A stretch of DNA of 64,000 bases, from NCBI GenBank assembly GCA_018241995.1, contig JAFECT010000001.1, positions 124,001 to 188,000 on the forward strand. Direction: 5' to 3'. Of this stretch, positions 21,330 through 30,307 are shown one piece after another. Source of the DNA: Pseudomonadota bacterium. GTDB lineage: Bacteria > Pseudomonadota > Alphaproteobacteria > Caulobacterales > Caulobacteraceae. Under the pieces are notes generated by a model, which was not told where the DNA came from, made no database searches, and worked only from the letters and a program-made list of their open reading frames with translations. Each line of letters begins with the position of its first letter. Within the stretch, counting starts at the first letter, position 1. The position numbers and the translations under genes were made by a program.

Positions 21330-23821
21330 GTTGCCGCTCCCGTGCGTTCCACCGCCTTGCGGATGGCCCCGACAAGGCCCGCCAGCGACGTCTTGGACTT
21401 GACCAGCACCGCCACCACCTGGTCGCCCAGTTCCTGCGCGTCCTGAGCCGAGAACACGATCACGGGGATCTCCGCGCCGGGCTCATGGCGCAGGTCGTCC
21501 AGAAGGTCGAGGCCCTCCCCGTCGCGCAGCTCCAGGTCCAGCACCACCAGGTCGGGACGCCTGTTGGCCAGGATGGCGCGCGCCTGGACCAGGCCCTCGG
21601 CGGACAGGACCTCTCCGACGCCGGACAGGGCGGTGGCCACCACCTCACGGATGTCGCGGTCGTCGTCGATGTGCAGGATCACCGCCCCGCCCTGCCCCTT
21701 CGGGCCGATCGCGTCGCGCACCAGTTCGGCCAGGCGGTCCGGATCGACTGGCTTCTCCATCCACTCGACCACGTCAAAGGTCTTGGCCGCCGGATCGCGG
21801 CCGCGCGCGGCGTCGGCCGACACCACCACGATCGGCGTGGCGCGGGTGTCCACGCGCGAGCGGATTTCGCGCATCAGGTCCATGCCGTCGCCGTCGGGCA
21901 GCCTCAGGTCCAGCACCATGGCTCCATAACGCCCGGCGTCCTTCAGGTGTTCACGCGCCTCCTTCAGCGTCCCGGCGGCATCCACCGCGAGACCCTCGTG
22001 CTCCAGGATGGCGGTCAGCAGCGCCTGGGCGGCGGGCTCGTCCTCGACCAGGAGGACCCGGTCCCGCGCGCCAGTCTGCAGCACCTCCGCGACGCTGGAC
22101 GGCAGGTCCAGGTGGAACACCGCCCCGCCCTCCGGCGGGCTGTCGTACCAGAGCCGGCCGCCATGCCGCTCGGCGATCTCCTTGGCGATATAGAGGCCCA
22201 GGCCCGTGCCGCTCTTGCCCCGCGCATCCGACGAATCCGCCTGGGCGAAGCGGCTGAAGATGCGGTCTCGGAAGGCCTCGGGCACGCCGGGCCCGGTGTC
22301 CGTCACCGTCAGGCGCACATTGTCCCCGTCGCGCGAGACCCGCACCCGCACCACGCCGCCCTTGGGCGAGTACTTGGCGGCGTTGGAGAGCAGGTTGGTC
22401 GCCACCTGCACCAGTCGGTCCATGTCGCCGCGCACCGGCGCCGCGCGCGACACCTCAAGCACCAGGTCGACGCCCAACTGGTCGGCATAGCCGCGCGCGC
22501 CCTCGATGGCGCGGATCGCCACGTCGCCCAGGTCGATCGACTGGAAATCGAACGGCAGCTTGCCCGAGGCCAGCTTCTCCATGTCCAGCACGTCGTTGAT
22601 CAGGCGCACCAGCCGCTGGCTGTTGGACTGGGCGATGGAAACCAACCGCGCAGCCTTTTCGGGCAGAGCGCCGGCCGCCCCGCCCACGATCAGGCCGAGC
22701 GAGCCCGCAATCGAGGTCAACGGCGTGCGCAGCTCGTGGCTGACTGTCGAGACGAACTCGTCCTTCATCCGATCGACCTCGCGCCGGCCGGAAATGTCAC
22801 GGATGAAGGCCAGCATCCCGTTGGGGCCGCCGTTGGAGATGCCGGCCACGGAAATCTCGATGGGGAATGCCCGCCCGGTGGGCAGGAGACCGGTCGCCTC
22901 GCGGCGGATGGCGTCCTTGGCGTCGGCGTGACCGCCCGCCAGTACGGCGCCCAGCTCCTCGCGCGCCTCCTCGTCCAGCAGGTCGGCCAGGCGCACGCCC
23001 GAAAGCTCGTGGAACGGCCGCTCCAGAATGCGCTCGGCGGCCGGGTTGGCGCGCTCGATCCGCCCCTGGGCGTCCAGGATGACGATGCCGTCCATGGCCG
23101 CGTCGAACACCGCACGTTGGCGATGCGCCTCCGCCTCCGCCTGCGCCAACAGGTTCTGGCGCACACCCAGATAGCGGCGCGTCAGCAGGATCGCCGCGAG
23201 CGCCCCGAAGATCAGCAGCATGAACAGCGAGACGATGATGTTCTCGGTGCGCCCCGCCCGCGCCCGGTCCTGGGCCAGGCTGGTCTGAATCTGCGCCTGC
23301 TCGCTGGCGGTCATGGCCGCGACCACGTCACGGATCTCATCCATCACCACCCGGCCGCGGCCCTTGCTGGTGATGGTCAGCCGCCGCACGCCCTCCTCAC
23401 CCTGGGTGCGGCGGGTCGCGACGCTGGTGGCCAGGATACTGAGGCGCTCGTCGACCATGGCGCTGAGCCGATCCAGCCGCTTCAGCTGCTCAGGCTCGCC
23501 CCGGTAAAGTCGCCGCAGATTGGCGCGTTCCTGCGGCAGGGCGCTGGTGGCCCGCAGGTAGGGCTCCAGGAACTCCTCCTGGCCGGTCAAGGCGTAGCCG
23601 CGTGTGCCGGTCTCGGCGTCCTGCACCAGCGAGAACACCCGCTGGGTTGCGATCATCTGCTGATAGTTGGCGTGAATCTGTTCACGCGCCAGACGCGCGC
23701 GGCGGAGTTCGTCGGAGACCCACCAGCCGGCCAGGGCCAGCAGCACCGCCAGCCCGACCGCCAGCAACGCGATGGCGAAGTTGTCGCTGCGCCGGCGTTC
23801 CAGCTCGGCGGAGCGGATCAT
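21326..23821 (-). CDS. Hybrid histidine kinase with CHASE3, PAS and two receiver domains
   Basis: The 831-residue membrane protein has TM1 near 14-35, a CHASE3-like periplasmic sensor (about 40-185, with TQRVFSLVQDAETGTRGYAL) and TM2 near 195-215. A PAS domain (about 235-350) has MDGIVILDAQGRIERANPAA. The HisKA histidine lies in STVSHELRTPLTSIAGS near 368, and the HATPase has TNLLSNAAKYS and GTGLGLYIAKEIAERHGG. Two receiver domains follow: VLLVEDEPAAQ with MVLDLRLPDGDG, and ILHIDDDRDIR with VVLDLELRDGEG. It overlaps both neighbouring receiver genes by 4 bp. The domain order indicates a multistep phosphorelay; the signal and the final output are unknown. Confidence 0.94.
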   Translation of the reverse strand: MIRSAELERRRSDNFAIALLAVGLAVLLALAGWWVSDELRRARLAREQIHANYQQMIATQRVFSLVQDAETGTRGYALTGQEEFLEPYLRATSALPQERANLRRLYRGEPEQLKRLDRLSAMVDERLSILATSVATRRTQGEEGVRRLTITSKGRGRVVMDEIRDVVAAMTASEQAQIQTSLAQDRARAGRTENIIVSLFMLLIFGALAAILLTRRYLGVRQNLLAQAEAEAHRQRAVFDAAMDGIVILDAQGRIERANPAAERILERPFHELSGVRLADLLDEEAREELGAVLAGGHADAKDAIRREATGLLPTGRAFPIEISVAGISNGGPNGMLAFIRDISGRREVDRMKDEFVSTVSHELRTPLTSIAGSLGLIVGGAAGALPEKAARLVSIAQSNSQRLVRLINDVLDMEKLASGKLPFDFQSIDLGDVAIRAIEGARGYADQLGVDLVLEVSRAAPVRGDMDRLVQVATNLLSNAAKYSPKGGVVRVRVSRDGDNVRLTVTDTGPGVPEAFRDRIFSRFAQADSSDARGKSGTGLGLYIAKEIAERHGGRLWYDSPPEGGAVFHLDLPSSVAEVLQTGARDRVLLVEDEPAAQALLTAILEHEGLAVDAAGTLKEAREHLKDAGRYGAMVLDLRLPDGDGMDLMREIRSRVDTRATPIVVVSADAARGRDPAAKTFDVVEWMEKPVDPDRLAELVRDAIGPKGQGGAVILHIDDDRDIREVVATALSGVGEVLSAEGLVQARAILANRRPDLVVLDLELRDGEGLDLLDDLRHEPGAEIPVIVFSAQDAQELGDQVVAVLVKSKTSLAGLVGAIRKAVERTGAAT

Positions 23822-24180
23822 GATCCCGCGACGGCCGCCTCGAGATCGTCGTCGGAGATCGGTTTCACCAGGCTGGCGTCAGCGCCGATCTGGCGGGCCA
23901 GGTCGAGGTAAACCTGCGGCCCCACGCGGCCCCCGCCTGAGATGGCGACGATGCGCAGGTCCGGGCGCGTGCGGCGCAGCTGGCCGATGGCTTCCAGCCC
24001 GTCACGGTCCGGCATCAGGATGTCGACCACCGCCACGTCCGCCTTCTCGTTGCGGATCAGGTCGATGCCCGCGTCCGCGGACTCCGCCTCGTGGACCGTA
24101 TGGCCCTTGGCGCGAAGCATATCGGCGAGGCGGCTGCGGACGAGCTCGTCGTCCTCGATCACGCAAACGGTCTTGCTCAC
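23818..24180 (-). CDS. Single-domain response regulator (receiver)
   Basis: The 120-residue receiver has VCVIEDDELVRSRLADML, the phosphorylation aspartate in VAVVDILMPDRDGLE (near residue 53), and lysine in ASLVKPISDDDLEAA. It is the first gene of the phosphorelay operon. The GTG at 24180 (MSKTVCVIEDD) is chosen because gaaggag lies 11 bases upstream; a longer start adds a non-conserved nine residues. The 3' end overlaps the hybrid-kinase start by 4 bp. Confidence 0.9.
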   Translation of the reverse strand: MSKTVCVIEDDELVRSRLADMLRAKGHTVHEAESADAGIDLIRNEKADVAVVDILMPDRDGLEAIGQLRRTRPDLRIVAISGGGRVGPQVYLDLARQIGADASLVKPISDDDLEAAVAGS

Positions 24181-24352
24181 GGCCCGTTCGACTCCTTCAG
24201 TCCACACCCATTATGCGTCGAATGGTCCCCTTGAATGCAAGCATCAAGGGAAAAATGCCGACGATGACATCCCTGACTTAGGCCGTTCTGCGCTTGAGTC
24301 CAACCGCCGCATTTCCTAGAGGTGGCGCCGCACTGCAGCAGAGGCTCCCCCG

Positions 24353-25057
24353 ATGCGAAAAGTCTTCCCCGACGCCAGAACTGCACTGGACGGCCTATTG
24401 TTCGACGGCATGACCGTCATGTCCGGCGGTTTCGGCCTTTGCGGCATCCCCGAAAACCTGATCGGCGCCCTGCGCGACTCCGGCGTGAAGGGCCTGACGG
24501 TCATCTCCAACAATGCCGGCGTCGACGACTTCGGCCTGGGCCTGCTGCTGCAGACCCGCCAGATCCGGAAGATGATCTCGTCCTACGTCGGCGAGAACAA
24601 GGAGTTCGAGCGGCAGTACCTGGCCGGCGAGCTGGAGCTGGAGTTCAACCCGCAGGGGACGCTGGCCGAGCGCATCCGCGCCGGCGGCGCCGGCATCCCG
24701 GCCTTCTTCACCGCCACCGGCGTCGGGACCCTGGTCGCCGAGGGCAAGGAAGTGCGCCGCTTCGGCGAGCGCGACTACGTCATGGAGACCGGCCTGGTCG
24801 CCGACCTATCCATCGTCAAGGCCTGGAAGGCCGACGAGCGCGGCAACCTGGTGTTCCGCAAGACCGCCCGCAACTTCAACCCGATGATGGCCACGGCCGG
24901 CAAGGTCACGGTGGTCGAGGTCGAGGAGATCGTGCCGACCGGCTCGCTGGACCCGGACGCCATCCACACCCCGGGCGTCTACGTCGACCGCATCATCCAG
25001 TGCTCGTTCGAGAAGCGCATCGAGCAGCGCACCGTCCGCCAGAAGGAAACCGTCTGA
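24353..25057 (+). CDS. scoA: 3-oxoacid CoA-transferase subunit A
   Basis: The 234-residue alpha subunit has the family signature [15 protein letters not shown] near residue 23, [14 protein letters not shown], and [15 protein letters not shown] near 118. The enzyme moves CoA from succinyl-CoA to acetoacetate or similar oxoacids. Its stop overlaps the next ATG by one base (TGATG), so the two subunits are coupled. The role would be use of ketone bodies, or amino-acid or fatty-acid end products, fitting aceA elsewhere in the window. Confidence 0.95.
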   Translation: MRKVFPDARTALDGLLFDGMTVMSGGFGLCGIPENLIGALRDSGVKGLTVISNNAGVDDFGLGLLLQTRQIRKMISSYVGENKEFERQYLAGELELEFNPQGTLAERIRAGGAGIPAFFTATGVGTLVAEGKEVRRFGERDYVMETGLVADLSIVKAWKADERGNLVFRKTARNFNPMMATAGKVTVVEVEEIVPTGSLDPDAIHTPGVYVDRIIQCSFEKRIEQRTVRQKETV

Positions 25058-25716
25058 TGCCCTGGTCCCGCGATCAACTGGCTGAGCGCGCGTCCAAGGA
25101 GCTGCAGGACGGCTTCTACGTGAACCTCGGCATCGGCATCCCGACCCTGGTGGCCAACTACATCCCCGCCGGCATGACCGTGACCCTGCAGTCCGAGAAC
25201 GGCATGCTGGGCATGGGCCCCTTCCCGACCGAGGACGAGGTCGACCCGGACCTGATCAACGCCGGCAAGCAGACCATCACCGAGCTCGACGAAACAGCCT
25301 ATTTCTCCTCGGCCGACAGCTTCGCCATGATCCGCGGCGGTCACATCGACCTGTCGATCCTGGGCGCGATGGAAGTGGCCGAGAACGGCGACATCGCCAA
25401 CTGGATGATCCCCGGCAAGCTGGTGAAGGGCATGGGCGGCGCCATGGACCTCGTGGCCGGGGTCAAGCGCGTGGTCGTGGTCATGGAACACGCCAACAAG
25501 CACGGCCAGTCCAAGGTCCTGAAGCGCTGCACCCTGCCCCTGACCGGTACGGGCGTGGTCGACCGGATCATCACCGACCTCTGCGTCTTCGACGTGAAGG
25601 CCGACGGTTCGGGCCTGGAACTGATCGAGCTTGCGCCCGGCGTGAGCCTCGACGAGGTCAAGTCCAAGACCGAGGCGCAGTTCTCGGTTTCGGAAAAGCT
25701 CAAGACCCTGGCATAA
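25057..25716 (+). CDS. scoB: 3-oxoacid CoA-transferase subunit B
   Basis: The 219-residue beta subunit contains the catalytic glutamate motif [11 protein letters not shown] near residue 46, [15 protein letters not shown] near 24 and [14 protein letters not shown] near 95. Together with the preceding subunit it forms the active succinyl-CoA:3-ketoacid transferase. Length is normal. The ATG at 25057 is fixed by the subunit A stop. Confidence 0.96.
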   Translation: MPWSRDQLAERASKELQDGFYVNLGIGIPTLVANYIPAGMTVTLQSENGMLGMGPFPTEDEVDPDLINAGKQTITELDETAYFSSADSFAMIRGGHIDLSILGAMEVAENGDIANWMIPGKLVKGMGGAMDLVAGVKRVVVVMEHANKHGQSKVLKRCTLPLTGTGVVDRIITDLCVFDVKADGSGLELIELAPGVSLDEVKSKTEAQFSVSEKLKTLA

Positions 25717-25765
25717 TAGGCGGATTGGTCGGGCAGGCCTGCGGGGGCGCGGGCGGGAGAGCGTG

Positions 25766-26638
25766 ATGTCGAGGCCTGTGGGAAGCGTAGCGGCGCCGCC
25801 GGCGGACGCCTCGCGCGTGGCCGCGATCCGCAACAGCCTGGATCTCAGGGACAAGGCCGCCTGCGAGGGCTTCGGCGAACGCGCCAAGCGCGAGGTGGTG
25901 GCCGGCGTCGATCGCCTGCTGTCGGAAGTGCGCACGCGCGACGTGATCGAGTCCTCTGAACTCCTGAAGAACGCCTCCGGCGCGCTCGACCCGCTCGATC
26001 CGCAGGACCTGATCCCCAAGGGCGGCTTGTCGGGCCTGTTCTCGGGGCGGGAAGCGCGGCTGTCGCGCTTCCGCTCGCGCTTCGACGGCGCGGGGCGCTC
26101 TCTGCAGGATTTCGCCGCCGACCTGAAGGAGCGCGGCGAGCGTCTGGCGCGCAAGGCCCAAGCCTTGAACCATCTGCACGAACAGGCCCGCACCTTCATC
26201 CTGGAGCTGGACGCCTATCTCGAAGCCGGCCGCGCCAAGCTCGTCGAAGCTGTGGGCCAGGAGAAGCTGGCGGAAAACGCCGAGCGCCTGAAGACGCGCC
26301 TGGCTGAACTCGAGCAGGTGCGCCGCGCCGCGGTCGAGCAGCTGCCGCTGGTGCGCATGGTGCAGAACATCGACGCCCCGATCAGCGAATCCGTCGAACA
26401 GGCCACCGCCGCCATCGCCCGCTGGCGAGCCGACTGGTCGGATCGCCTGGGCATGCAGCTGGACAAGCGCGTGCGCATCCGTCCAGACGGGGCCGGGCTG
26501 AACCAAGCCAAGGCCGAACTCGGCCAGGCGCTGGGAGCCGTGCAAGCCGTGCTGGCCGAGGCCCGCGCGCGCCGCGCCGAGGCCGAGGAGCACATGGACC
26601 GCGCCGCCAGGGCCTGCCGCGCAGCCTCGAAGGGCTGA
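25766..26638 (+). CDS. TelA/KlaA-like toxic-anion-resistance family protein
   Basis: The 290-residue soluble protein is mainly helical and coiled-coil. Residues 60-110 (LLKNASGALDPLDP, then SGLFSGREARLSRFRSRFD) and the region with MVQNIDAPI resemble the first two thirds of TelA-family proteins, linked to tellurite or envelope-stress phenotypes. It is shorter than the usual roughly 380 residues. The ATG at 25766 is used, with ggaga upstream. No ter operon partners are present, so tellurite resistance should not be inferred. The gene lies 50 bp after scoB and may be a separate unit. Confidence 0.6.
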   Translation: MSRPVGSVAAPPADASRVAAIRNSLDLRDKAACEGFGERAKREVVAGVDRLLSEVRTRDVIESSELLKNASGALDPLDPQDLIPKGGLSGLFSGREARLSRFRSRFDGAGRSLQDFAADLKERGERLARKAQALNHLHEQARTFILELDAYLEAGRAKLVEAVGQEKLAENAERLKTRLAELEQVRRAAVEQLPLVRMVQNIDAPISESVEQATAAIARWRADWSDRLGMQLDKRVRIRPDGAGLNQAKAELGQALGAVQAVLAEARARRAEAEEHMDRAARACRAASKG

Positions 26639-26639
26639 G

Positions 26640-27236
26640 CTAGCGCCCGCCGGCTTCGAACACGGCCCGCGCCGCCGAGATGGCCATGCCGCCCGTGCCG
26701 AACTGGTAGTGCGGATTGTCCTTGAACGACTTCCAGTCGCCGCCCCACTCCACCCCGCCCGTGCGGCCGATCGGCCCGACCTGGACGTAGGGCGCGTCGT
26801 TGGTCACGTACTGGCCGCCGTTGAACAGGCCGATGTCCCAGGCGAGCCCGAAATTGTGCCAGCTCTGCCCGGCCTGGGCCTTGGTCACGATAGGCCCGGG
26901 ATTGCCGAACCGCCCCTGCCGATAGAGCGCCTGCTGCTCCGGATAGGTGCGCGTGCCCGAGATAGCCCGCGCGTCGTGGCCTGCCGCCCGGATCGCAGCG
27001 AGGGACCGCCGCGCGGCGGCCTGAGCGTCGCACCGAAGCGAGAACAGCGTCCGTTCGGTCCGTGCGTCGAAGGTCCCCTCCGCCTGGGCGATCTCCGCCG
27101 AGCGCGCAGCGAACGCCGCCTCCGCATCGTCGGTATTCTTGCCCCAGAGGCCGTCCAGCGTATCGGCGTAGAAGCCGCAGCAGCTCAGAAAGCGCTGTCG
27201 GAAAAGCACGTCGTCCTTGGAAAGCTGCTTGCTCAT
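26640..27236 (-). CDS. M15-family peptidoglycan peptidase (VanY/endolysin-like)
   Basis: The 198-residue protein has an N-terminal helical peptidoglycan-binding-like segment (about residues 8-40, FYADTLDGLWGKNTDDAEAAF). An M15 zinc-peptidase domain follows, with ISGTRTYPEQQALY, the zinc motif SWHNFGLAWDIGLF (S-x-H-x6-D), and VEWGGDWKSFKDNPHYQF, which supplies catalytic glutamate and the third histidine. This is the fold of L-alanyl-D-glutamate endopeptidases of phage lysins. There is no signal peptide, so export would need another route or lysis. Two small unknown genes precede it on the same strand. Confidence 0.85.
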   Translation of the reverse strand: MSKQLSKDDVLFRQRFLSCCGFYADTLDGLWGKNTDDAEAAFAARSAEIAQAEGTFDARTERTLFSLRCDAQAAARRSLAAIRAAGHDARAISGTRTYPEQQALYRQGRFGNPGPIVTKAQAGQSWHNFGLAWDIGLFNGGQYVTNDAPYVQVGPIGRTGGVEWGGDWKSFKDNPHYQFGTGGMAISAARAVFEAGGR

Positions 27237-27295
27237 ATCCGTCCCCACAATTGACCGAGGGGGACAGACTATCCGCGCAGACAGCCGCTGCACAA

Positions 27296-27553
27296 CTATT
27301 CGGTGTCTAGCTTGGGAACACCGTCGCCTGGAACGCGCGGCGGTCCCGCCTCCCCTTCCAGATAGCCGTAGAAGGCGGGGTCGCTCAGGACCGTGTCTGT
27401 CGTCGACGCCGCCTGATCGGCCGTCATGTCGACGCTTTGCAACAGGGTGATCATGCGCATGCGATCCTTGGCGCGAACCGCTGCGTCCCAGGCCTCGAAC
27501 AACTCGGCCGTTCCAAGCCGCTCGTTGACCGTCATCCCGTCGTATTGGGACAT
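27296..27553 (-). CDS. Small acidic hypothetical protein
   Basis: The 85-residue protein (MSQYDGMTVNERLG) is acidic and likely helical through residue 55, with a proline/glycine-rich tail. It has no cysteine pair, TM segment or recognisable domain. It lies 7 bp after the 120-residue unknown gene and 59 bp before the M15 peptidase, all on one strand. It might be an immunity or accessory protein for the peptidase, but this is only positional inference. Confidence 0.6.
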   Translation of the reverse strand: MSQYDGMTVNERLGTAELFEAWDAAVRAKDRMRMITLLQSVDMTADQAASTTDTVLSDPAFYGYLEGEAGPPRVPGDGVPKLDTE

Positions 27554-27560
27554 AGGTGTC

Positions 27561-27923
27561 TCAACCCTCGCGGTTACCCGCGATTAGCCGCCAGCCATGC
27601 CTCTGGTCAGAAAATACATCGACCGGCTCGTTGTATTCGAGTTTGTCCTCGAGCCAGTAGGCCACTAGCGCGTCAACAAAGTCGGGGCTGTCCTCGCTGT
27701 TCAAGCTGAATCGAAAGCCGCCTTTAGCAAGCTGCCGCACGAAGAGAGTTTCGCAATCGAACACTGTCGGAAGAGATATCCGCTCCACCACCTTGAACAG
27801 AAGATTGACGCGGGTGTGACAGACGCCGTCTTGCTTGTTGGAACGCCAGTACAGGGTCTTATGACTGACGCAAAATTCCCAAAGTTGGAAATTCCGACCA
27901 AGCGGTAGTGGCGCGATCTCCAT
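27561..27923 (-). CDS. Hypothetical protein, lower-GC gene
   Basis: The 120-residue soluble protein has alternating strands and aromatic residues (FQLWEFCVSHKTLYWRS, then TRVNLLFKVVERISLPTVF). This resembles an unnamed bacterial family with a short SH..LL.RS...TRIDVLFK pattern that I recall, but I cannot name a function. GC content falls clearly below the flanking Mla genes, suggesting acquisition. It starts 4 bp after the Mla lipoprotein stop, so it sits as cargo at the end of that operon. Confidence 0.65.
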   Translation of the reverse strand: MEIAPLPLGRNFQLWEFCVSHKTLYWRSNKQDGVCHTRVNLLFKVVERISLPTVFDCETLFVRQLAKGGFRFSLNSEDSPDFVDALVAYWLEDKLEYNEPVDVFSDQRHGWRLIAGNREG

Positions 27924-27927
27924 TCGC

Positions 27928-28566
27928 TCAACGCCCCGCGTTCTTCGCCGCGATCTGCTCCGTCCAGGGCGTCAGCTCCTTCAGCACCGCGCCGACCGCC
28001 GCGTCATAGGCCGGCACGATCGCGCCGACGCGGTTGTCGCCGGCGGTCTGGGTGGCGCGGAACATGTGGTCGCCGACGACCGTCCGGTCGGGATAGCGGA
28101 TCATGCGGGCGTGCACCGTCACCACCGCGGTGGGCGCCGCCTTCGGCCCGGCGTCGTAGCGGGCCTCGAAGTTGTCGACCTTCAGGTCCAGCACGAGGTT
28201 CGATGTCATCGCGCGACGCGGCTCCACCAGCCTGACCTGCGGCGAGGCGGCGAACGCATTGCGCACCGAGGCCTCGAAAAGGTCCTGCGCAGGCGAAACC
28301 CAGCGCGCGCCGGAGATATAGGCGGCTTCCGCCCCATTCATGGTCAGCAGCCGGTCACCAGCGGAGGCAGGCGTGAACTCGATCTGGGCGAGCGTGACGT
28401 TCACACGTCCGGGCGCGGTCGACAGGTCCGCGCCGGCCTCCGCCTGCGGGCCGAAGCGATAGAGCTGCGCCGGCTCGGCCTTGGGGAACAGCGAGACGCA
28501 GGCCGACAACATCACCGCGGCGCCCGTCAGGACGAGAGCGGTAAGCGGGGTTTTGGACGGGCTCAC
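27928..28566 (-). CDS. ABC-type transport auxiliary lipoprotein (PqiC/DUF330-like)
   Basis: The 212-residue protein has a lipoprotein signal peptide ending in a lipobox VMLSAC near residue 18. Its C-terminal body matches the ABC-transport-auxiliary family (PAQLYRFGPQ near residue 30, and IRYPDRTVVGDHMF). The GTG at 28566 overlaps the preceding MlaD stop by 4 bp; a longer upstream frame is an artefact. In related systems this lipoprotein sits at the outer membrane and works with MCE proteins in lipid transfer. No MlaC-type protein is present. Confidence 0.85.
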   Translation of the reverse strand: MSPSKTPLTALVLTGAAVMLSACVSLFPKAEPAQLYRFGPQAEAGADLSTAPGRVNVTLAQIEFTPASAGDRLLTMNGAEAAYISGARWVSPAQDLFEASVRNAFAASPQVRLVEPRRAMTSNLVLDLKVDNFEARYDAGPKAAPTAVVTVHARMIRYPDRTVVGDHMFRATQTAGDNRVGAIVPAYDAAVGAVLKELTPWTEQIAAKNAGR

Positions 28567-29501
28567 GGCTTCACCTTCACTTCCTTGGACGGCGGCTTGG
28601 CGATCAGTCCCTGCGGGCTGGAGCGCGCCTCGCGCAGCAGTTGGTTCAACGCCTCGGAGGTCTGCTGCAGCGACGCGGCGGTGGCGGTCAATTGCGGCAG
28701 GCCGTTGGAGGCGAAATCGGAGGTCGGGCCCTGCACCTTGGAGATCAGGGCGCGCACGTCCTTGGCGGCGGCGTCGATCTCGGCGGAGGCATGCTCGATG
28801 TTCTTGATGGCGCGCGCGCCATCGCCGTCGAGCAGGTTGCGGCCCGACTTGGCCACCTCGTTGAAGTTCTTGGCGGCCTCGGCGGCGTTCTCGATGGCGA
28901 TCTCGGCCTTGGCGATCACCGCCTTGTGCAGGCGCAGCTCCGTCGAGACCTCGTGGATATCGCTCATCGTGCCGGACAGGTTCTTGATGTTGTCGTCGGA
29001 CAGGACGCGGTTGACCCGGTTCAGCGCTTCTACCGTCTTGGTCAGCACCGTCCCGCCACCTTCCAGCAGTTCGGACAGGGGGCTTGGCTGGCTGGCGATC
29101 ACCGGGATCTGGTCGGGCGGCGTCACCTTCTTCAACAGCTGGGCGTTCTGCGAGCCCGCGCTGATCTGGATGTAGCTGACCCCGGTGATCCCCTGCGGCT
29201 CCAGCTGGGCCTTGGAGTCGGTCTTCACCGGAACGGACGAGGTCAGGCGCACCCGCGCGATCACCCGGCTGGCGTTGGCGGGATCCAGCTGCAGGCGCGT
29301 CACCTCGCCGACCTTGATGCCGTTGAAGTGCACCTCGCCGCCGTCGGACAGGCCGCGCACGGGCCCGTAGAAGACCACATTGTAGATGTCGTAGTCGCGC
29401 GCCACCTGGAAGCGGGCGAACCAGATCACGAACAGCAAAAGGCCGAGGAACAGGACAGACGTCGCCAGGCCGATCGCCGCATAGTGGGCGTTGCGTTCCA
29501 T
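28563..29501 (-). CDS. MCE/MlaD family lipid-binding protein
   Basis: The 312-residue protein has one N-terminal TM anchor (LATSVLFLGLLLFVIWFARF, about residues 11-30) and a single MCE domain (about 38-118, with FYGPVRGLSDGGEVHFNGI and SYIQISAG). A long helical C-terminal region with repeated LNRV and LNQLL stretches follows. The substrate would be phospholipid or another hydrophobic molecule moved between the membranes. Its start overlaps the ATPase stop by one base. The long helical tail is as in YrbD relatives with tunnel-forming helices. Confidence 0.9.
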   Translation of the reverse strand: MERNAHYAAIGLATSVLFLGLLLFVIWFARFQVARDYDIYNVVFYGPVRGLSDGGEVHFNGIKVGEVTRLQLDPANASRVIARVRLTSSVPVKTDSKAQLEPQGITGVSYIQISAGSQNAQLLKKVTPPDQIPVIASQPSPLSELLEGGGTVLTKTVEALNRVNRVLSDDNIKNLSGTMSDIHEVSTELRLHKAVIAKAEIAIENAAEAAKNFNEVAKSGRNLLDGDGARAIKNIEHASAEIDAAAKDVRALISKVQGPTSDFASNGLPQLTATAASLQQTSEALNQLLREARSSPQGLIAKPPSKEVKVKP

Positions 29502-30307
29502 CAGGTCGTTTCCTCTGCGGCGGCCGCGGCGCGCCCGCGTGGTCCGAGAAAATACTCACGAATCCAGGGGTGGTCGGACTTTTCCAGCTCCTGCACCGTG
29601 GCGTGGGCCACGATCTTCTTGTCGGCGATCACCGCCACCCGGTCGCAGACGGCATAGAGGCTGTCCAGATCGTGGGTCACCATGAACACGGTCAGGCCCA
29701 GGTTGGTGGCAAGATCACGGATCAGGGTGTCGAAGGCGGCCGCGCCGATCGGGTCCAGACCCGCGGTGGGCTCGTCCAGGAACACGAGCTCCGGATCCAG
29801 CGCCAGGGCGCGGGCGAGGCCCACGCGCTTCTTCATGCCGCCCGAGAGTTCCGAAGGCTTCAGGTCCCCGGCGACGGGCGACAGGCCCACAAGCGCCAGC
29901 TTAAGGTCGGCGATCTCGTCGGCCAGGTCCGGGCCCAGATTGGTGTGCTCGATCACCGGGGCGCCGACGTTCTCACGCACGGTCAGCGACGACCACAGGG
30001 CGCCGGACTGGAACAGCACGCCCCAGCGGCGCTCGATCTCTTCCATCTCCGCGTCGTCGACGTCGCTCATGTCCTTGCCGAACACGCGCACCTCGCCCTC
30101 GTCCGGACGCCTGAGGCCGATGATGGAGTTCAACAGCACCGTCTTGCCCGCGCCCGAGCCGCCGACCAGGCCCATGACCTCGCCCTTGCGCACGGTCAGG
30201 TTCAGGCCGTCGTGGACCGTATGGTCGCCGAAGCGGTTGACCAGCCCACGCACCACGATGGGCGCGTCGGCGTCGTCCTTCGCCGCGCTGTAGCCCGCCG
30301 CGCTCAA
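29501..30307 (-). CDS. MlaF-like ABC transporter ATP-binding protein
   Basis: The 268-residue ATPase has a Walker A motif GGSGAGKTVLL near residue 48, the ABC signature LSGGMKKRVGLARAL near 153, Walker B PELVFLDEPTAGLDP, and a switch histidine in FMVTHDLDSL. The most credible start is the TTG at 30307, which overlaps the permease stop (TTGA); the frame open further upstream is noncoding overlap. It energises lipid transport with the MlaE-like permease. Confidence 0.92.
   Translation of the reverse strand: MSAAGYSAAKDDADAPIVVRGLVNRFGDHTVHDGLNLTVRKGEVMGLVGGSGAGKTVLLNSIIGLRRPDEGEVRVFGKDMSDVDDAEMEEIERRWGVLFQSGALWSSLTVRENVGAPVIEHTNLGPDLADEIADLKLALVGLSPVAGDLKPSELSGGMKKRVGLARALALDPELVFLDEPTAGLDPIGAAAFDTLIRDLATNLGLTVFMVTHDLDSLYAVCDRVAVIADKKIVAHATVQELEKSDHPWIREYFLGPRGRAAAAAEETT

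Noticed and set aside
21485..23911. 808-residue plus-strand frame opposite the second hybrid kinase
   Set aside because: It mirrors the kinase gene and shows no protein motif.
27928..29559. 543-residue minus-strand frame joining MlaD and the lipoprotein region
   Set aside because: Its first part is out of frame with the MlaD gene. The lipobox and the GTGA overlap fix a start at 28566.
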